Numbered from the stretch's first letter, positions 34,940-44,313 are shown. The stretch: DNA of 58,578 bases from Paraburkholderia oxyphila NBRC 105797 (GCF_000685075.1 NZ_BAYD01000062.1:1-58578), one strand, 5' to 3'. A program made the numbers and translations. The notes: generated by a model not told the origin, from the sequence alone.

Positions 34940-34967
34940 GTCGCCTCCTGATGTCGTTACGCGATAT

Positions 34968-34982
34968 ATGTCATCGTACAAC
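34968..34982. promoter_or_regulatory. Candidate operator in the aldarate divergent region (1)
   Basis: ATGTCATCGTACAAC; on the minus strand TTGTACGATGACAT, which agrees with TNGT-N3-ACNA except for one base. Thirteen of fifteen bases are shared with the copy at 35115. It stands about 29 bases upstream of the dehydrogenase start codon. Confidence 0.5.
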
Positions 34983-35093
34983 ATAAGACTCTGGCGAGGC
35001 AATCCCGGCATGGTGCGAGGTGCCTCCTGACCCATATTTTGCGGGAATAAGGCGCTTTAACTTGATTGTGGGAGGGTAAACACCATGTTGGAG

Positions 35094-35104
35094 TGGTCGT
35101 ACAA
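35094..35104. promoter_or_regulatory. Candidate operator in the aldarate divergent region (2)
   Basis: TGGTCGTACAA is an exact match to the FadR-family consensus TNGT-N3-ACNA. The core TCGTACAAC (35097-35105) is shared with the first copy at 34974-34982. Confidence 0.5.
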
Positions 35105-35114
35105 CGTCGCTAGA

Positions 35115-35129
35115 ATGTCATCAGACAAC
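35115..35129. promoter_or_regulatory. Candidate operator in the aldarate divergent region (3)
   Basis: ATGTCATCAGACAAC, on the minus strand TTGTCTGATGACAT, repeats the site at 34968 with two changes. It lies about 65 bases before the transporter start, and a similar ACGTCATGTCG follows at 35140. Confidence 0.5.
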
Positions 35130-35193
35130 GTACCACGATACGTCATGTCGATGTCGAGCCACCGGCCAGGGCGCCAAATTGGAGACAACCCCG

Positions 35194-36525
35194 ATGTCCA
35201 CTTCCGCCACCCGCTACGAAGACCTGCTGGACTCCGCCAGCGCCAAGGTCAAGCGGCACGTGTTGCCGCTTTTCCTGATCATGTTCATCGCGAATTACAT
35301 CGACCGCGTGAACGTCGGCTTCGTCGGCGCGCACATGAAGGCCGATATCGGTCTTTCGGCGGCGGCGTATGGGCTGGGCGCGGGGCTGTTCTTCGTCGGC
35401 TACGCGATCTTCGAGGTGCCGTCCAACATCCTGATGCAGAAGTTCGGCGCGCGCGCCTGGCTCACGCGCATCATGGGCACGTGGGGCATCGTCGCGGCGA
35501 GCATGGCCTTCGTGCACAACGACACCTCGTTCTACGTGCTGCGTTTCCTGCTCGGCATCGCGGAAGCGGGCTTCTTCCCCGGCGTCGTCTATTACTTCGC
35601 GCAGTGGCTGCCGCAAAAGGAGCGCGGCAAGGCCGTGGCGATCTTCCTCGCGGGCTCGGCGTTCGCCTCGGTGCTCTCTGGCCCGGTCACGGGCGCGCTG
35701 CTTTCGGTGCGCGGCCTCGGCCTCTCGGGCTGGCAGTGGATGTTCCTGATCGAAGGCGCGTTCTCCGTCGTGCTGTGCGGCGCGAGCTGGCTGATGCTGA
35801 AGTCGCGCATCCGCGACGCGCACTGGCTCTCCCCCGCCGAGCAGACCGCGCTCGAAACCTGCATGGCGAGCGAGCAGGCCGAGCGCGAGGCCGCGACGGG
35901 CGCGCACGTGCCGGTCATGCGGCTGTTGCGCGACCCGCAGATCGTGCTGTTCTGCTTCCTCTATTTCGCGATCCAGCTGACGATCTACGCGGCCACCTTC
36001 TGGCTGCCCACCATCATCCGCAAGATGGGCGGCCTCACCGACTTCCAGGTGGGCCTGTACAACACGATTCCGTGGATGATCGCCATCGTCGCGATGTACT
36101 GCTTCGCGCTGCTCTCGGCGAAATACCGTTTTCAGCAGGCCTGGCTCGCCGTCGCGCTCGTGATTGCCGCATGCGGCCTGTTTGCCTCGACCGCAGCGGA
36201 CCCGGTGTTCTCGTTCGTCGCGATCTGCTTCTCGGCCATCGGCTTCAAGGCGGCTTCGTCGCTGTTCTGGCCGATCCCGCAGGGCTATCTCGACACCCGC
36301 GTGGCCGCCGCCGTGATCGCGCTCATCAATTCGATTGGCAACCTGGGCGGCTTCTTTGCCCCGGCCACTTTTGGCTACTTGCAGCAGCACACAGGCTCGA
36401 TCACGGGCGGGCTCTACGGCCTTGGCGTGACGTCGCTGATCGCCGCCGCCGTCGCGTTCCTCGCGCGCAACACGCCTTCGCGCCGCGCCTTTGCCGAGGC
36501 GCCGGTGCACGGCAGCGCGCATTGA
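35194..36525 (+). CDS. D-glucarate/galactarate MFS transporter (GudP-like)
   Basis: A 443-residue major facilitator of the anion:cation symporter family. Twelve helices are apparent; FIANYIDRVNVGFVGAHMKADIGLS near the N-terminus and FFPGVVYYFAQWLPQKERGKA in the middle are hallmarks of the GudP/GarP/phthalate-permease group. It imports aldarates with protons. GGAG nine bases before the ATG at 35194 supports the start; a TTG five codons earlier is possible. Leads the plus-strand part of the regulon. Confidence 0.9.
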   Translation: MSTSATRYEDLLDSASAKVKRHVLPLFLIMFIANYIDRVNVGFVGAHMKADIGLSAAAYGLGAGLFFVGYAIFEVPSNILMQKFGARAWLTRIMGTWGIVAASMAFVHNDTSFYVLRFLLGIAEAGFFPGVVYYFAQWLPQKERGKAVAIFLAGSAFASVLSGPVTGALLSVRGLGLSGWQWMFLIEGAFSVVLCGASWLMLKSRIRDAHWLSPAEQTALETCMASEQAEREAATGAHVPVMRLLRDPQIVLFCFLYFAIQLTIYAATFWLPTIIRKMGGLTDFQVGLYNTIPWMIAIVAMYCFALLSAKYRFQQAWLAVALVIAACGLFASTAADPVFSFVAICFSAIGFKAASSLFWPIPQGYLDTRVAAAVIALINSIGNLGGFFAPATFGYLQQHTGSITGGLYGLGVTSLIAAAVAFLARNTPSRRAFAEAPVHGSAH

Positions 36526-36579
36526 ACGCACACGAATTCATGCCAGCGCACGCACAATAAGTTCAGGAACCTGCACACC

Positions 36580-37713
36580 ATGCACCAGTCGGCCCACGAT
36601 CCCATGCAAGAGCGCTACTTCGTCTATGTCTCGAATGCGCATGACGGCGAAATCGCCGTGCTCCATCTCGACGCCGCACGCGGCACGCTCACGCCGCACG
36701 CGCGCGTGAGCGCCGACGAAGCCGTGATGCCGCTGGCGCTGGCGCCGGACCGGCGCCGTCTCTATGCGGCCACGCGCGGCGAACGCAAGCACATCCTCGT
36801 GTATGCAGTCGATCCGCGCAACGGTGCACTCGCGCTCGAGACCCGCACGCCGATCGAATCGAGCCTTGCGTATCTGTGCGCCGAGCCAGGCGGCCGCTTT
36901 CTGCTGGGCGCGTCGTATGGCGAGCATCGGCTGAGCCTTTATCGCGTCGAAGATGTCGTGAACGGCCGCGGCGTGCCCGTGCAGGTCGTCGACGGCATCG
37001 AGCATGCGCACTGCGTCATCGTCTCCGGCGACGGCCGCTACGCCTATGTGTCGTCGCTCGGCAGCGACCGGGTATTTTGTTTCGCACTGGGCGAGGCGGG
37101 CGGATTGCGCGCCATCGGCACGGTGGATCTGGAGACGGGATTCGGCCCGCGCCATCTGCGCTTTTCATCGCAAGGCGACGTGCTCTACGTGCTGAGCGAA
37201 TTCCGCGCGACGGTGGCCGCATTTGCGCGCGACGCCGCCACGGGTCAACTGACGCCTCTTGGTGTTTCGACGCGCGCCAACGAACTCGCGCATCTGAACG
37301 ATGGCTTCGCGCGCCCGAACGCTACGCATCCGGTGCAGCCCGATCCGGCGGTGCTCGCCCAGCTCGTCTGGGCCGCCGACATCCATGGCTCGCCCGATGG
37401 CCGCTTCGTCTATGCATCGGAGCGCACCTCGAGCAGGCTGCTCACGCTGCGCGTCGCGCAGGACGGCACGCTCGAACCGGTGAGCTCGGTCGAAACCGAA
37501 ACGCAGCCGCGTGGCTTTCGCCTCGACCCGAGCGGGCGCTTCCTCGTCGCGTGCGGAGAGAAGTCGCCGCAGGTCTCGCTCTATCGCATCGATGGGCAAA
37601 GCGGCGCGCTCACGCTCGCGTCGCGCTGCGCGGGCGGGCAGGGCGCGAACTGGGTCGAAATCGTCGCCGCGCAAGATGGCGCGGATGCAGCGGATGCTCA
37701 TCAGGCATCCTGA
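36580..37713 (+). CDS. Lactonase family beta-propeller protein
   Basis: A 377-residue seven-bladed propeller of the 6-phosphogluconolactonase-like (PF10282) family. Repeated segments such as YAATRGERKHILVYAVDPRNGAL, LCAEPGGRFLLGASYGEHRLSLY, WAADIHGSPDGRFVYASERTSSRLLTLRV and RGFRLDPSGRFLVACGE are the blade pattern. In this setting it probably opens aldarolactones formed spontaneously or by uronate dehydrogenase, giving linear glucarate. AGGA lies 12 bases before the ATG. It stands between the transporter and gudD in one apparent operon. Confidence 0.87.
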   Translation: MHQSAHDPMQERYFVYVSNAHDGEIAVLHLDAARGTLTPHARVSADEAVMPLALAPDRRRLYAATRGERKHILVYAVDPRNGALALETRTPIESSLAYLCAEPGGRFLLGASYGEHRLSLYRVEDVVNGRGVPVQVVDGIEHAHCVIVSGDGRYAYVSSLGSDRVFCFALGEAGGLRAIGTVDLETGFGPRHLRFSSQGDVLYVLSEFRATVAAFARDAATGQLTPLGVSTRANELAHLNDGFARPNATHPVQPDPAVLAQLVWAADIHGSPDGRFVYASERTSSRLLTLRVAQDGTLEPVSSVETETQPRGFRLDPSGRFLVACGEKSPQVSLYRIDGQSGALTLASRCAGGQGANWVEIVAAQDGADAADAHQAS

Positions 37714-37764
37714 TTATCGGAATCGTCTGGCGCAGTGCGCCGCATTTATTGAGGTCATGCTTCC

Positions 37765-39138
37765 ATGTCTACACAGAACGTCCAGCCGTACGGCGAGCCG
37801 AATGCCACGTCGAGCGCCACACCCGTCGTGACCGAACTGCGCGTCGTGCCCGTTGCGGGGCGCGACAGCATGCTGATGAATCTCTCCGGCGCGCACGGCC
37901 CGTTCTTCACGCGCAACGTCGTGCTGCTGCGCGACAGCGCGGGCAACACGGGCGTGGGTGAAGTGCCGGGCGGCGAGTCGATCCGCAAGACGCTCGACGA
38001 CGCGCGTGCGTTCGTGGTCGGCCAGTCGATCGGCAATCTGCAAGCGGTGCTCAACACGGTGCGCAAGCAGTTCGCCGATCGCGACGCGGGTGGCCGCGGC
38101 CTGCAGACCTTCGATCTGCGCACGACGATCCATGCCGTGACCGCGCTCGAGGCCGCGCTGCTCGACCTGCTCGGCCAGCATCTGAACGTGCCCGTTGCGG
38201 CATTGCTGGGCGAAGGGCAGCAGCGCAGCGAAGTGGAGATGCTCGGCTATCTGTTCTTCATCGGCGACCGCAACAAGACGGATCTACCTTACGCGAGCGG
38301 CGCCGATGGCCGCGACGACTGGGAGCGCCTGCGTACCGAAGCCGCGATGACGCCCGAAGCCGTCGTGCGCCTGGCCGAGGCCGCGCAACAGCGCTACGGC
38401 TTCAACGACTTCAAGCTCAAGGGCGGGGTGCTGGCGGGCGAGGCGGAAATGGAGGCGGTCACGGCGCTGGCCGAGCGCTTCCCGGAAGCGCGCGTGACGC
38501 TCGACCCGAACGGCGCGTGGTCGCTCGCCGAAGCCATCCGCCTGTGCCGCGACAAGCACGACGTGCTGGCCTACGCGGAAGACCCCTGCGGCGCGGAAAA
38601 CGGCTACTCGGGCCGCGAAGTGATGGCCGAGTTCCGCCGCGCGACGGGTCTGCCCACGGCCACCAACATGATCGCGACCGACTGGCGCCAGATGGGCCAC
38701 GCGATCCAGCTGCAATCGGTCGACATTCCGCTCGCGGACCCGCACTTCTGGACCATGCAGGGGTCGGTGCGCGTCGCGCAGATGTGCAACGACTGGGGCC
38801 TCACGTGGGGCTCGCATTCGAACAACCACTTCGACATCTCGCTCGCGATGTTCACGCACGTGGCCGCCGCGGCGCCGGGCAAGATCACCGCGATCGACAC
38901 GCACTGGATCTGGCAGGACGGCCAGCGCCTCACGCGCGAGCCGCTGCAGATCGTAGGCGGCAAGGTGCAGGTGCCGCACAAGCCGGGCCTCGGCATCGAG
39001 ATCGACCTGGAAGAACTGGAGAAAGCGCACGCGCTCTATCAGCAGCACGGCCTGGGCGCCCGCGACGACGCGATCGCCATGCAATACCTCATTCCCAACT
39101 GGAAGTTCGATAACAAGCGCCCGTGCCTCGTGCGCTGA
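37765..39138 (+). CDS. gudD: Glucarate dehydratase
   Basis: A 457-residue enolase-superfamily enzyme that dehydrates D-glucarate (and L-idarate) to 5-dehydro-4-deoxy-D-glucarate. The diagnostic pieces are KLKGG with the catalytic lysines, DPNGAW as first metal ligand, EDPCG as second, ATNMIATDW around the third, and WGSHSNNHFDISLAMFTH with the His of the His-Asp dyad. The length fits E. coli GudD. GAGG lies before the ATG. Product goes to KdgD encoded next. Confidence 0.95.
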   Translation: MSTQNVQPYGEPNATSSATPVVTELRVVPVAGRDSMLMNLSGAHGPFFTRNVVLLRDSAGNTGVGEVPGGESIRKTLDDARAFVVGQSIGNLQAVLNTVRKQFADRDAGGRGLQTFDLRTTIHAVTALEAALLDLLGQHLNVPVAALLGEGQQRSEVEMLGYLFFIGDRNKTDLPYASGADGRDDWERLRTEAAMTPEAVVRLAEAAQQRYGFNDFKLKGGVLAGEAEMEAVTALAERFPEARVTLDPNGAWSLAEAIRLCRDKHDVLAYAEDPCGAENGYSGREVMAEFRRATGLPTATNMIATDWRQMGHAIQLQSVDIPLADPHFWTMQGSVRVAQMCNDWGLTWGSHSNNHFDISLAMFTHVAAAAPGKITAIDTHWIWQDGQRLTREPLQIVGGKVQVPHKPGLGIEIDLEELEKAHALYQQHGLGARDDAIAMQYLIPNWKFDNKRPCLVR

Positions 39139-39202
39139 GCGCAGCCCGAACGCCACGCCATCGACTCAACACCTTTACCGACTTCATCACAGGATCAAGA
39201 CC

Positions 39203-40120
39203 ATGACCACGCCGCAAGAGCTCAAGCAAATCGTTTCCGAGGGCCTGCTTTCGTTCCCCGTCACCGACTTCGATGCAGAGGGCAACTTCCGCGCCGACAC
39301 CTACGCCGAGCGCCTCGAATGGCTCGCCCCTTACGGCGCGAGCGCGCTGTTCGCGGCGGGCGGCACGGGCGAATTCTTCTCGCTCACGAAAAGCGAGTAC
39401 TCCCAGGTGATCAAGACCGCCACGGAAACCTGCAAGGGCAAGGTGCCGATTCTCGCGGGCGCGGGCGGCCCTACCCGCGTGGCGATCGAGTACGCGCAGG
39501 AAGCGGAGCGCAACGGCGCGCAAGGCATTCTGCTGATGCCGCATTACCTCACGGAAGCCTCGCAGGAGGGCATTGCGGCGCACGTCGAGCAGGTCTGCAA
39601 GGCCGTGCCGAAGATGGGCGTGATCGTCTACAACCGCGCGAATTCGAAGCTCAGCGCCGACATGCTCGAACAGCTGGCGGAGCGCTGCGAGAACCTCATC
39701 GGCTTCAAGGACGGCGTGGGCGACATCGAAGCCATGGTGACGATCCGCCGGCGCCTGGGCGAGCGCTTCTCATACCTCGGCGGCCTGCCCACGGCGGAAG
39801 TCTATGCGGCGGCCTACAAGGCGCTGGGCGTGCCCGTGTACTCGTCGGCGGTGTTCAACTTCATTCCGAAGACGGCGATGGACTTCTACCGCGCGATTGC
39901 CGCGGACGATCACGCCACCGTCGGCAAGCTCATCGACGAGTTCTTCCTGCCGTATCTGCAGATCCGCAATCGCCGCGCCGGCTATGCGGTGAGCATCGTG
40001 AAGGCGGGCGCGAAGCTCGTGGGCCACGACGCGGGCCCGGTGCGCGCGCCGCTCACCGACCTCAACGAAGAGGAAATGGCGCAGCTCGACGCGCTCATCA
40101 AGAAGCTGGGTGCGCAGTAA
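39203..40120 (+). CDS. kdgD: 5-dehydro-4-deoxyglucarate dehydratase
   Basis: A 305-residue DapA-superfamily aldolase-fold enzyme that removes water and CO2 from 5-dehydro-4-deoxy-D-glucarate to give 2,5-dioxopentanoate. Schiff-base lysine K169 lies in GFKDGVGD, the general-acid tyrosine Y143 in VYNRANSKL, and AAGGTGEFFSLT (about 51-62) is the typical substrate loop. Together with gudD upstream and the dehydrogenase across the divergent region it completes the route to 2-oxoglutarate. AGGA precedes the ATG. It ends 11 bases before a convergent gene. Confidence 0.95.
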   Translation: MTTPQELKQIVSEGLLSFPVTDFDAEGNFRADTYAERLEWLAPYGASALFAAGGTGEFFSLTKSEYSQVIKTATETCKGKVPILAGAGGPTRVAIEYAQEAERNGAQGILLMPHYLTEASQEGIAAHVEQVCKAVPKMGVIVYNRANSKLSADMLEQLAERCENLIGFKDGVGDIEAMVTIRRRLGERFSYLGGLPTAEVYAAAYKALGVPVYSSAVFNFIPKTAMDFYRAIAADDHATVGKLIDEFFLPYLQIRNRRAGYAVSIVKAGAKLVGHDAGPVRAPLTDLNEEEMAQLDALIKKLGAQ

Positions 40121-40131
40121 ATCCGCGCGGA

Positions 40132-40404
40132 TCAGTGCCCGGCGGTGTCGCCGAATAGATCGAAGTTGGCCTGATCGGCGGCTGACGCCGCGGCGCTGTC
40201 TTGCGCGTCCTTGCGCTTGCGCTGCACGCCCCGCGGGCCTTTTTGCTGGCGCGGCTTGCCGAACAGGTCTTCCGCCGTGAAGCCGAATTCGGCGATGGCG
40301 GCGCGGGCGGCCGCGAGCGCGTCTTGAGCCGCCTCGGCGCGCAACGCTTCGATGCGCGCGTCCAGCGCGCGTTTTTCGGCGAGCAATTCGAGGTAGGTAG
40401 CCAT
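40132..40404 (-). CDS. H-NS-like protein lacking the DNA-binding domain
   Basis: A 90-residue protein whose first 50 residues (MATYLELLAEKRALDARIEALR ... AIAEFGFTAEDLFG) follow the oligomerisation domain of Burkholderia H-NS/Bv3F proteins. After a basic linker (GPRGVQRKRKD) the usual C-terminal motif, a YRDP..G..W(S/T)GRGR..P.W type sequence, is absent; the chain ends DQANFDLFGDTAGH. The bases behind its stop belong to kdgD, so the domain is not restored by a frameshift. It could act as a modifier that co-oligomerises with full-length H-NS. The gene is single, convergent with kdgD. Confidence 0.75.
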   Translation of the reverse strand: MATYLELLAEKRALDARIEALRAEAAQDALAAARAAIAEFGFTAEDLFGKPRQQKGPRGVQRKRKDAQDSAAASAADQANFDLFGDTAGH

Positions 40405-40509
40405 CTGCTGTCTGGTCGGTTGGGGTGGTGGGAGCGGTAGATTTTACGTCAAGCGCTGTGCGCCGTGCGTGACACGGCGTTCAACATCGTGGCGAACTGG
40501 CGCCCACGC

Positions 40510-41205
40510 TCACAGATACGCGGCAAGGAGCGCTGTCACGAGCGCGGACAAAGCCAGCAGCAGCGCCGCGAGCCAGAGCGAGGCGCGCCGCGGCGCACGC
40601 ACGGCCGTGGGCAGGCGCTTGGCGCCCGTCACCATCGGGCCGAGCAGATTGTGGCCCTTGACGAGCGCATAGACCGCGATCGCGCACACGTGCAGCACCA
40701 CAGCCGCGGCCAGCAGGTCCCATCCCCACGCGTGGATTGCCATGATCGCGTTCGCGATGGCGGCCGGGACGATCTCGGAGAGCGGGCCTTCGTCGGCGAT
40801 ATCGTTGTTGTCGTAGAGGCCGGAGAGCGTCTCGACGAGCAGCAGCGCGAGCAGAAACAGCACCATCCACCCGCCCGCCGCGTTGTGGCCGACCTGCACG
40901 TCGGGCTCGCGCCGCGCCAGATGGCGCAAATGCCGCCACGCCGCAGCGGGCGTCGCGACGAAGCGCGTGAAGCGCGCGGTCTCGCTGCCGAAGCAGCCCC
41001 ACAGCAAACGGAACAGCACGAGCGCGAGCAGCGTCTCGCCCGCGCGCACGTGCAGCTGCATCCAGTTCATGCGCTGCGAGACATAGGCGAGCGCCACGAG
41101 CATCACGGCGAGCCAGTGAAAGAGCCTTACGGGCAGATCCCAGACACGCACACGGCGCGTGAGCGCGGCGGTGGGCGAGGGCGAGGCGTCCGGTCCAGTA
41201 TCCAT
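40510..41205 (-). CDS. Cytochrome b561-family membrane protein
   Basis: A 231-residue four-helix cytochrome b of the bacterial b561/Ni-hydrogenase cyt-b type. VWDLPVRLFHWLAV with a heme histidine near residue 30, LHVRAGETLL, VGHNAAGGWMVLF and ALHVCAIAVYALVKGHNL place the remaining ligands in helices. The conserved domain covers nearly the whole protein. Such proteins shuttle electrons between quinones and periplasmic partners, for example a small cytochrome. No partner gene is adjacent. Confidence 0.88.
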   Translation of the reverse strand: MDTGPDASPSPTAALTRRVRVWDLPVRLFHWLAVMLVALAYVSQRMNWMQLHVRAGETLLALVLFRLLWGCFGSETARFTRFVATPAAAWRHLRHLARREPDVQVGHNAAGGWMVLFLLALLLVETLSGLYDNNDIADEGPLSEIVPAAIANAIMAIHAWGWDLLAAAVVLHVCAIAVYALVKGHNLLGPMVTGAKRLPTAVRAPRRASLWLAALLLALSALVTALLAAYL

Positions 41206-41380
41206 GGCATTCCTCTATATTGCGGCGAGCGTGGGGGGCGAGCGCGTTGGCGCGGCATTGATTGCACTGTAACGCGGCTGTGCGCAGCGCGCTCGCGCTC
41301 GCTCGTGCCCGGCATGGCGTCGGCCGGCGCTTTCGGCCATACTTGCGCCAGTTTTACCCGACCCGCGAACAACCAGGCCG

Positions 41381-41980
<600 letters not shown>

Positions 41981-41983
41981 ATC

Positions 41984-42026
41984 AAGCGGGCGCGCTCCGT
42001 ATGTGACAGGGAGATCGCGCCCGCTT
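41984..42026. terminator. Bidirectional hairpin between convergent genes
   Basis: AAGCGGGCGCG (41984-41994) and CGCGCCCGCTT (42016-42026) are exact 11-bp arms; inside, CTCC and GGAG add four pairs. It starts just behind the TMEM175 stop codon and ends 20 bases before that of the DUF4142 gene. Without a clear T-run it may act as a bidirectional or Rho-assisted terminator. Confidence 0.65.
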
Positions 42027-42046
42027 CCGTCTGCGCCGTCGACGGA

Positions 42047-42655
42047 TTAGCTGGCCATATGCTTGCGCTGCGCCAGTTCCTTCGCCTTGGCGATGTCCGC
42101 CTGGATCACCGGCAGTCCTTCGCTCGCGGCCTTCTTCAGACCCGCGTCGCGGCCCGAGGCGATTTCCGCCTGGAACGCCGAAAGCGTCTTTTGCTGGCCG
42201 GCCAGCGCCACCTGCTCGATATAGGCCTTGTCGAAATCGGCGCCACGCAGATTCTTGATGCCGTCGATCGTGGCCGTGTCCGGGTCGTTGCGCGGCACGT
42301 CCACGCCGCGCGGGCTCGCGGCGCGCATCGAGTTCGAGAGCTTCGTGTAGTCGGCGACGATCTGCTCCGCGAAAGCCTTCACTTCGCGGTCGGAAGAGCG
42401 CGAATCGGCAATGCGCGCGGCGTCGCGTTGCGTGGCGACGGTCTGCGTGCCGTCTGCGATGAAGCTCTTGTCGGCTTCATGCAGCTTGTCTGCGGCACCG
42501 GCGACAGGCGCGTTGGTCGTGGCGGCCGTGGTCGCATTGGCGGTGGCGGCGTTGGTGCCGGCAGGCGCCGCGGTCTGGGCGTGAGCGCCCAGCGAGAGCA
42601 CGAGAAGGCCGGCGGCGGATGCAGTGGCAAGCGAAGCAAGCGAGAGGCGGGACAT
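42047..42655 (-). CDS. DUF4142 exported protein
   Basis: A 202-residue exported protein with a signal peptide (cleavage near AHAQT), a low-complexity Ala/Thr linker (about 28-53), then a helical DUF4142 domain of about 145 residues (DKSFIADGTQTVATQRDAARIA, KAFAEQIVADYTKLSNSM, AFQAEIASGRDAGLKKAA). DUF4142 proteins are four-helix, ferritin-like periplasmic proteins of unknown role, often linked to stress. A clear AGGAGT-like sequence precedes the ATG. Confidence 0.87.
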   Translation of the reverse strand: MSRLSLASLATASAAGLLVLSLGAHAQTAAPAGTNAATANATTAATTNAPVAGAADKLHEADKSFIADGTQTVATQRDAARIADSRSSDREVKAFAEQIVADYTKLSNSMRAASPRGVDVPRNDPDTATIDGIKNLRGADFDKAYIEQVALAGQQKTLSAFQAEIASGRDAGLKKAASEGLPVIQADIAKAKELAQRKHMAS

Positions 42656-43150
42656 ACGAACTCCTTTCTACGTGATTTATCGATTGCACAAACGAGGCCC
42701 TGGCGGGATGCGATACGCATGGGCTGCGCGGGCTTCGTTTGAGACCGCTGTGCGAGCTCGCCGCGCAACGGTCTGATGAATTCTAGGAAGGCTCGGCTCG
42801 TAGAGGTGAAACCATGGCGTCGCTTCTGTAACGGTTGGTAAGAACGCTGGGCAGCGCAAGAGAACCGCTCGCGATTCATCGCGATGTCATCGGCATCGTG
42901 CAAGACGGGCGGCGCCGCTCGATCTGCGCATATGCACGGTTGCGGCGCGCGTGGGTCGAGAGTGCATATGCATCGATTGTGGCGCTGTGCATCGATTGGC
43001 GTGCGTCGAGGGTGTTGCGGCACATCCGCAGCGATGCGCCACGCCATTACGCCTGGCAGATGGCACAATGGCCCTATTCGTTCACGGCTGATCTCACATA
43101 TTCGTCACTTCGATCCCGTATAGAGCGGCGGGACGCGCGAGACCCACAGG
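42656..43150. other. Divergent intergenic region, no gene seen
   Basis: These 495 bases separate the DUF4142 and MASE2 cyclase genes and include their promoters. TGCATCGATTG occurs twice, at 42969-42979 and 42988-42998, 19 bases apart, next to two ATATGCA boxes (near 42931 and 42965). I see no convincing reading frame and no terminator. Confidence 0.5.
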
Positions 43151-44212
43151 ATGGCATCCAGCACGGACCCGATGACCGGCAAGGGCAGACGTTTCGTCGA
43201 GCGTATCTGGCGCTTGCGCATGGCGGGGCTCGGGCTCGGGTTCTTCTGCGTGGCTTCGGTGTTCATGCAGCAGGGGCGCGGCCCGCTGCTCTGGGCACTG
43301 CTCGTATTCCATGGCTTCCTCTGGCCACATGTGGCACGCCGTGCCGCGCATGCGTGGGCCGTGCCTTATCGCGGCGAGCGCGTCAATCTGATGGTCGACT
43401 CGGCACTGGGCGGCCTGTGGGTGGTTGCGATGCGCTTCAACCTGCTGCCGAGCGTGCTGATCCTCGCGATGCTCAGCATGGACAACATCGCGGCGGGCGG
43501 CGCCAGGCTCTTCATGCGCGGCGCCGCCGCTCATCTCGTGGGATTCGCGCTCGGGCTGCTGGTGCTCGGTTTTGCGTTCGAGCCGGACACGCGCATGCCC
43601 ACGATGCTCGCGTGCCTGCCGTTTCTGATCGTCTATCCGCTCGCGCTCGGCTGGAGCACGTATCGCATTTCGAAGAAGCTGGCCGAGCAGACGCGCACGC
43701 TCGAACGCTTGAGCCGCATCGACGGTCTGACAGGCCTGCTCAATCGCCGCCATTGGGAGGACCTCCTCGCCGAAGAATTCGAGCGGTGCCGCTCGGCGCA
43801 CTATGCGTCGTCGCTGCTGCTCATCGATCTCGATCACTTCAAGAGCGTCAACGACACGCGCGGCCACCCGGCCGGCGACGCGGTGCTGCAGGCCTTCGCG
43901 GCGCTGCTGCGCGAGCATTTTCGGGTGGGCGACAGTATCGGGCGTTATGGCGGCGAGGAGTTCGGCATCGTGTTGCCGGGCGCGACGCTGGCCGAAGCGC
44001 GCGCGGTGGCCGAGCGCTTTGCGGCGTTGGTGCGCATGAAGGCGCAGGAGGCGGGCACGGCGTGCCCATGCACGGTAAGCATCGGCGTCGCGCAATGCGA
44101 CGAGACGATGCACGATTACGCCGCGTGGCTCAAGCAAGTGGACGCGAGTCTTTATCGCGCGAAAGTGGCGGGCCGCGACCGCGTGGTGGCGACGCACGGC
44201 GATGCGGCTTGA
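43151..44212 (+). CDS. MASE2-GGDEF diguanylate cyclase (DgcC/AdrA-like)
   Basis: A 353-residue cyclase with an N-terminal six-helix MASE2-type membrane domain (about 15-175) and a C-terminal GGDEF domain. GGEEF is at 267-271 and the inhibitory site RVGD at 258-261, so it should be catalytically competent and feedback-inhibited. Such AdrA-type enzymes often feed cellulose or biofilm control. The stop codon lies inside a perfect 14-bp inverted repeat. The neighbour on the other side is the T6SS locus. Confidence 0.9.
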   Translation: MASSTDPMTGKGRRFVERIWRLRMAGLGLGFFCVASVFMQQGRGPLLWALLVFHGFLWPHVARRAAHAWAVPYRGERVNLMVDSALGGLWVVAMRFNLLPSVLILAMLSMDNIAAGGARLFMRGAAAHLVGFALGLLVLGFAFEPDTRMPTMLACLPFLIVYPLALGWSTYRISKKLAEQTRTLERLSRIDGLTGLLNRRHWEDLLAEEFERCRSAHYASSLLLIDLDHFKSVNDTRGHPAGDAVLQAFAALLREHFRVGDSIGRYGGEEFGIVLPGATLAEARAVAERFAALVRMKAQEAGTACPCTVSIGVAQCDETMHDYAAWLKQVDASLYRAKVAGRDRVVATHGDAA

Positions 44213-44242
44213 ACGCGCGCGCTAGCCTGCGCGTTCAAGCCG
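44205..44242. terminator. Perfect 14-bp inverted repeat behind the cyclase gene
   Basis: Bases 44205-44218 and 44229-44242 are exact reverse complements (arms CGGCTTGAACGCGC and GCGCGTTCAAGCCG) with a 10-base loop; the cyclase stop codon TGA lies in the first arm. It is placed between convergent genes and likely ends transcription from one or both sides. Confidence 0.6.
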
Positions 44243-44297
44243 GACGCGAAGACGCAAAGGCCGAAACGCGCCAGCCTTGCAGGCATGGCGCGTCCGG
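44240..44297. repeat. Nested inverted repeats ahead of tssL
   Basis: CCGGACGCG (44240-44248) pairs with CGCGTCCGG (44289-44297), and inside this CGCGCCAGCC (44267-44276) pairs with GGCATGGCGCG (44282-44292) with one bulge. These overlap each other and the previous hairpin, so alternative structures compete. Lies directly behind the tssL stop codon. Confidence 0.5.
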
Positions 44298-44313
44298 CGG
44301 CGCATCCGGATCA

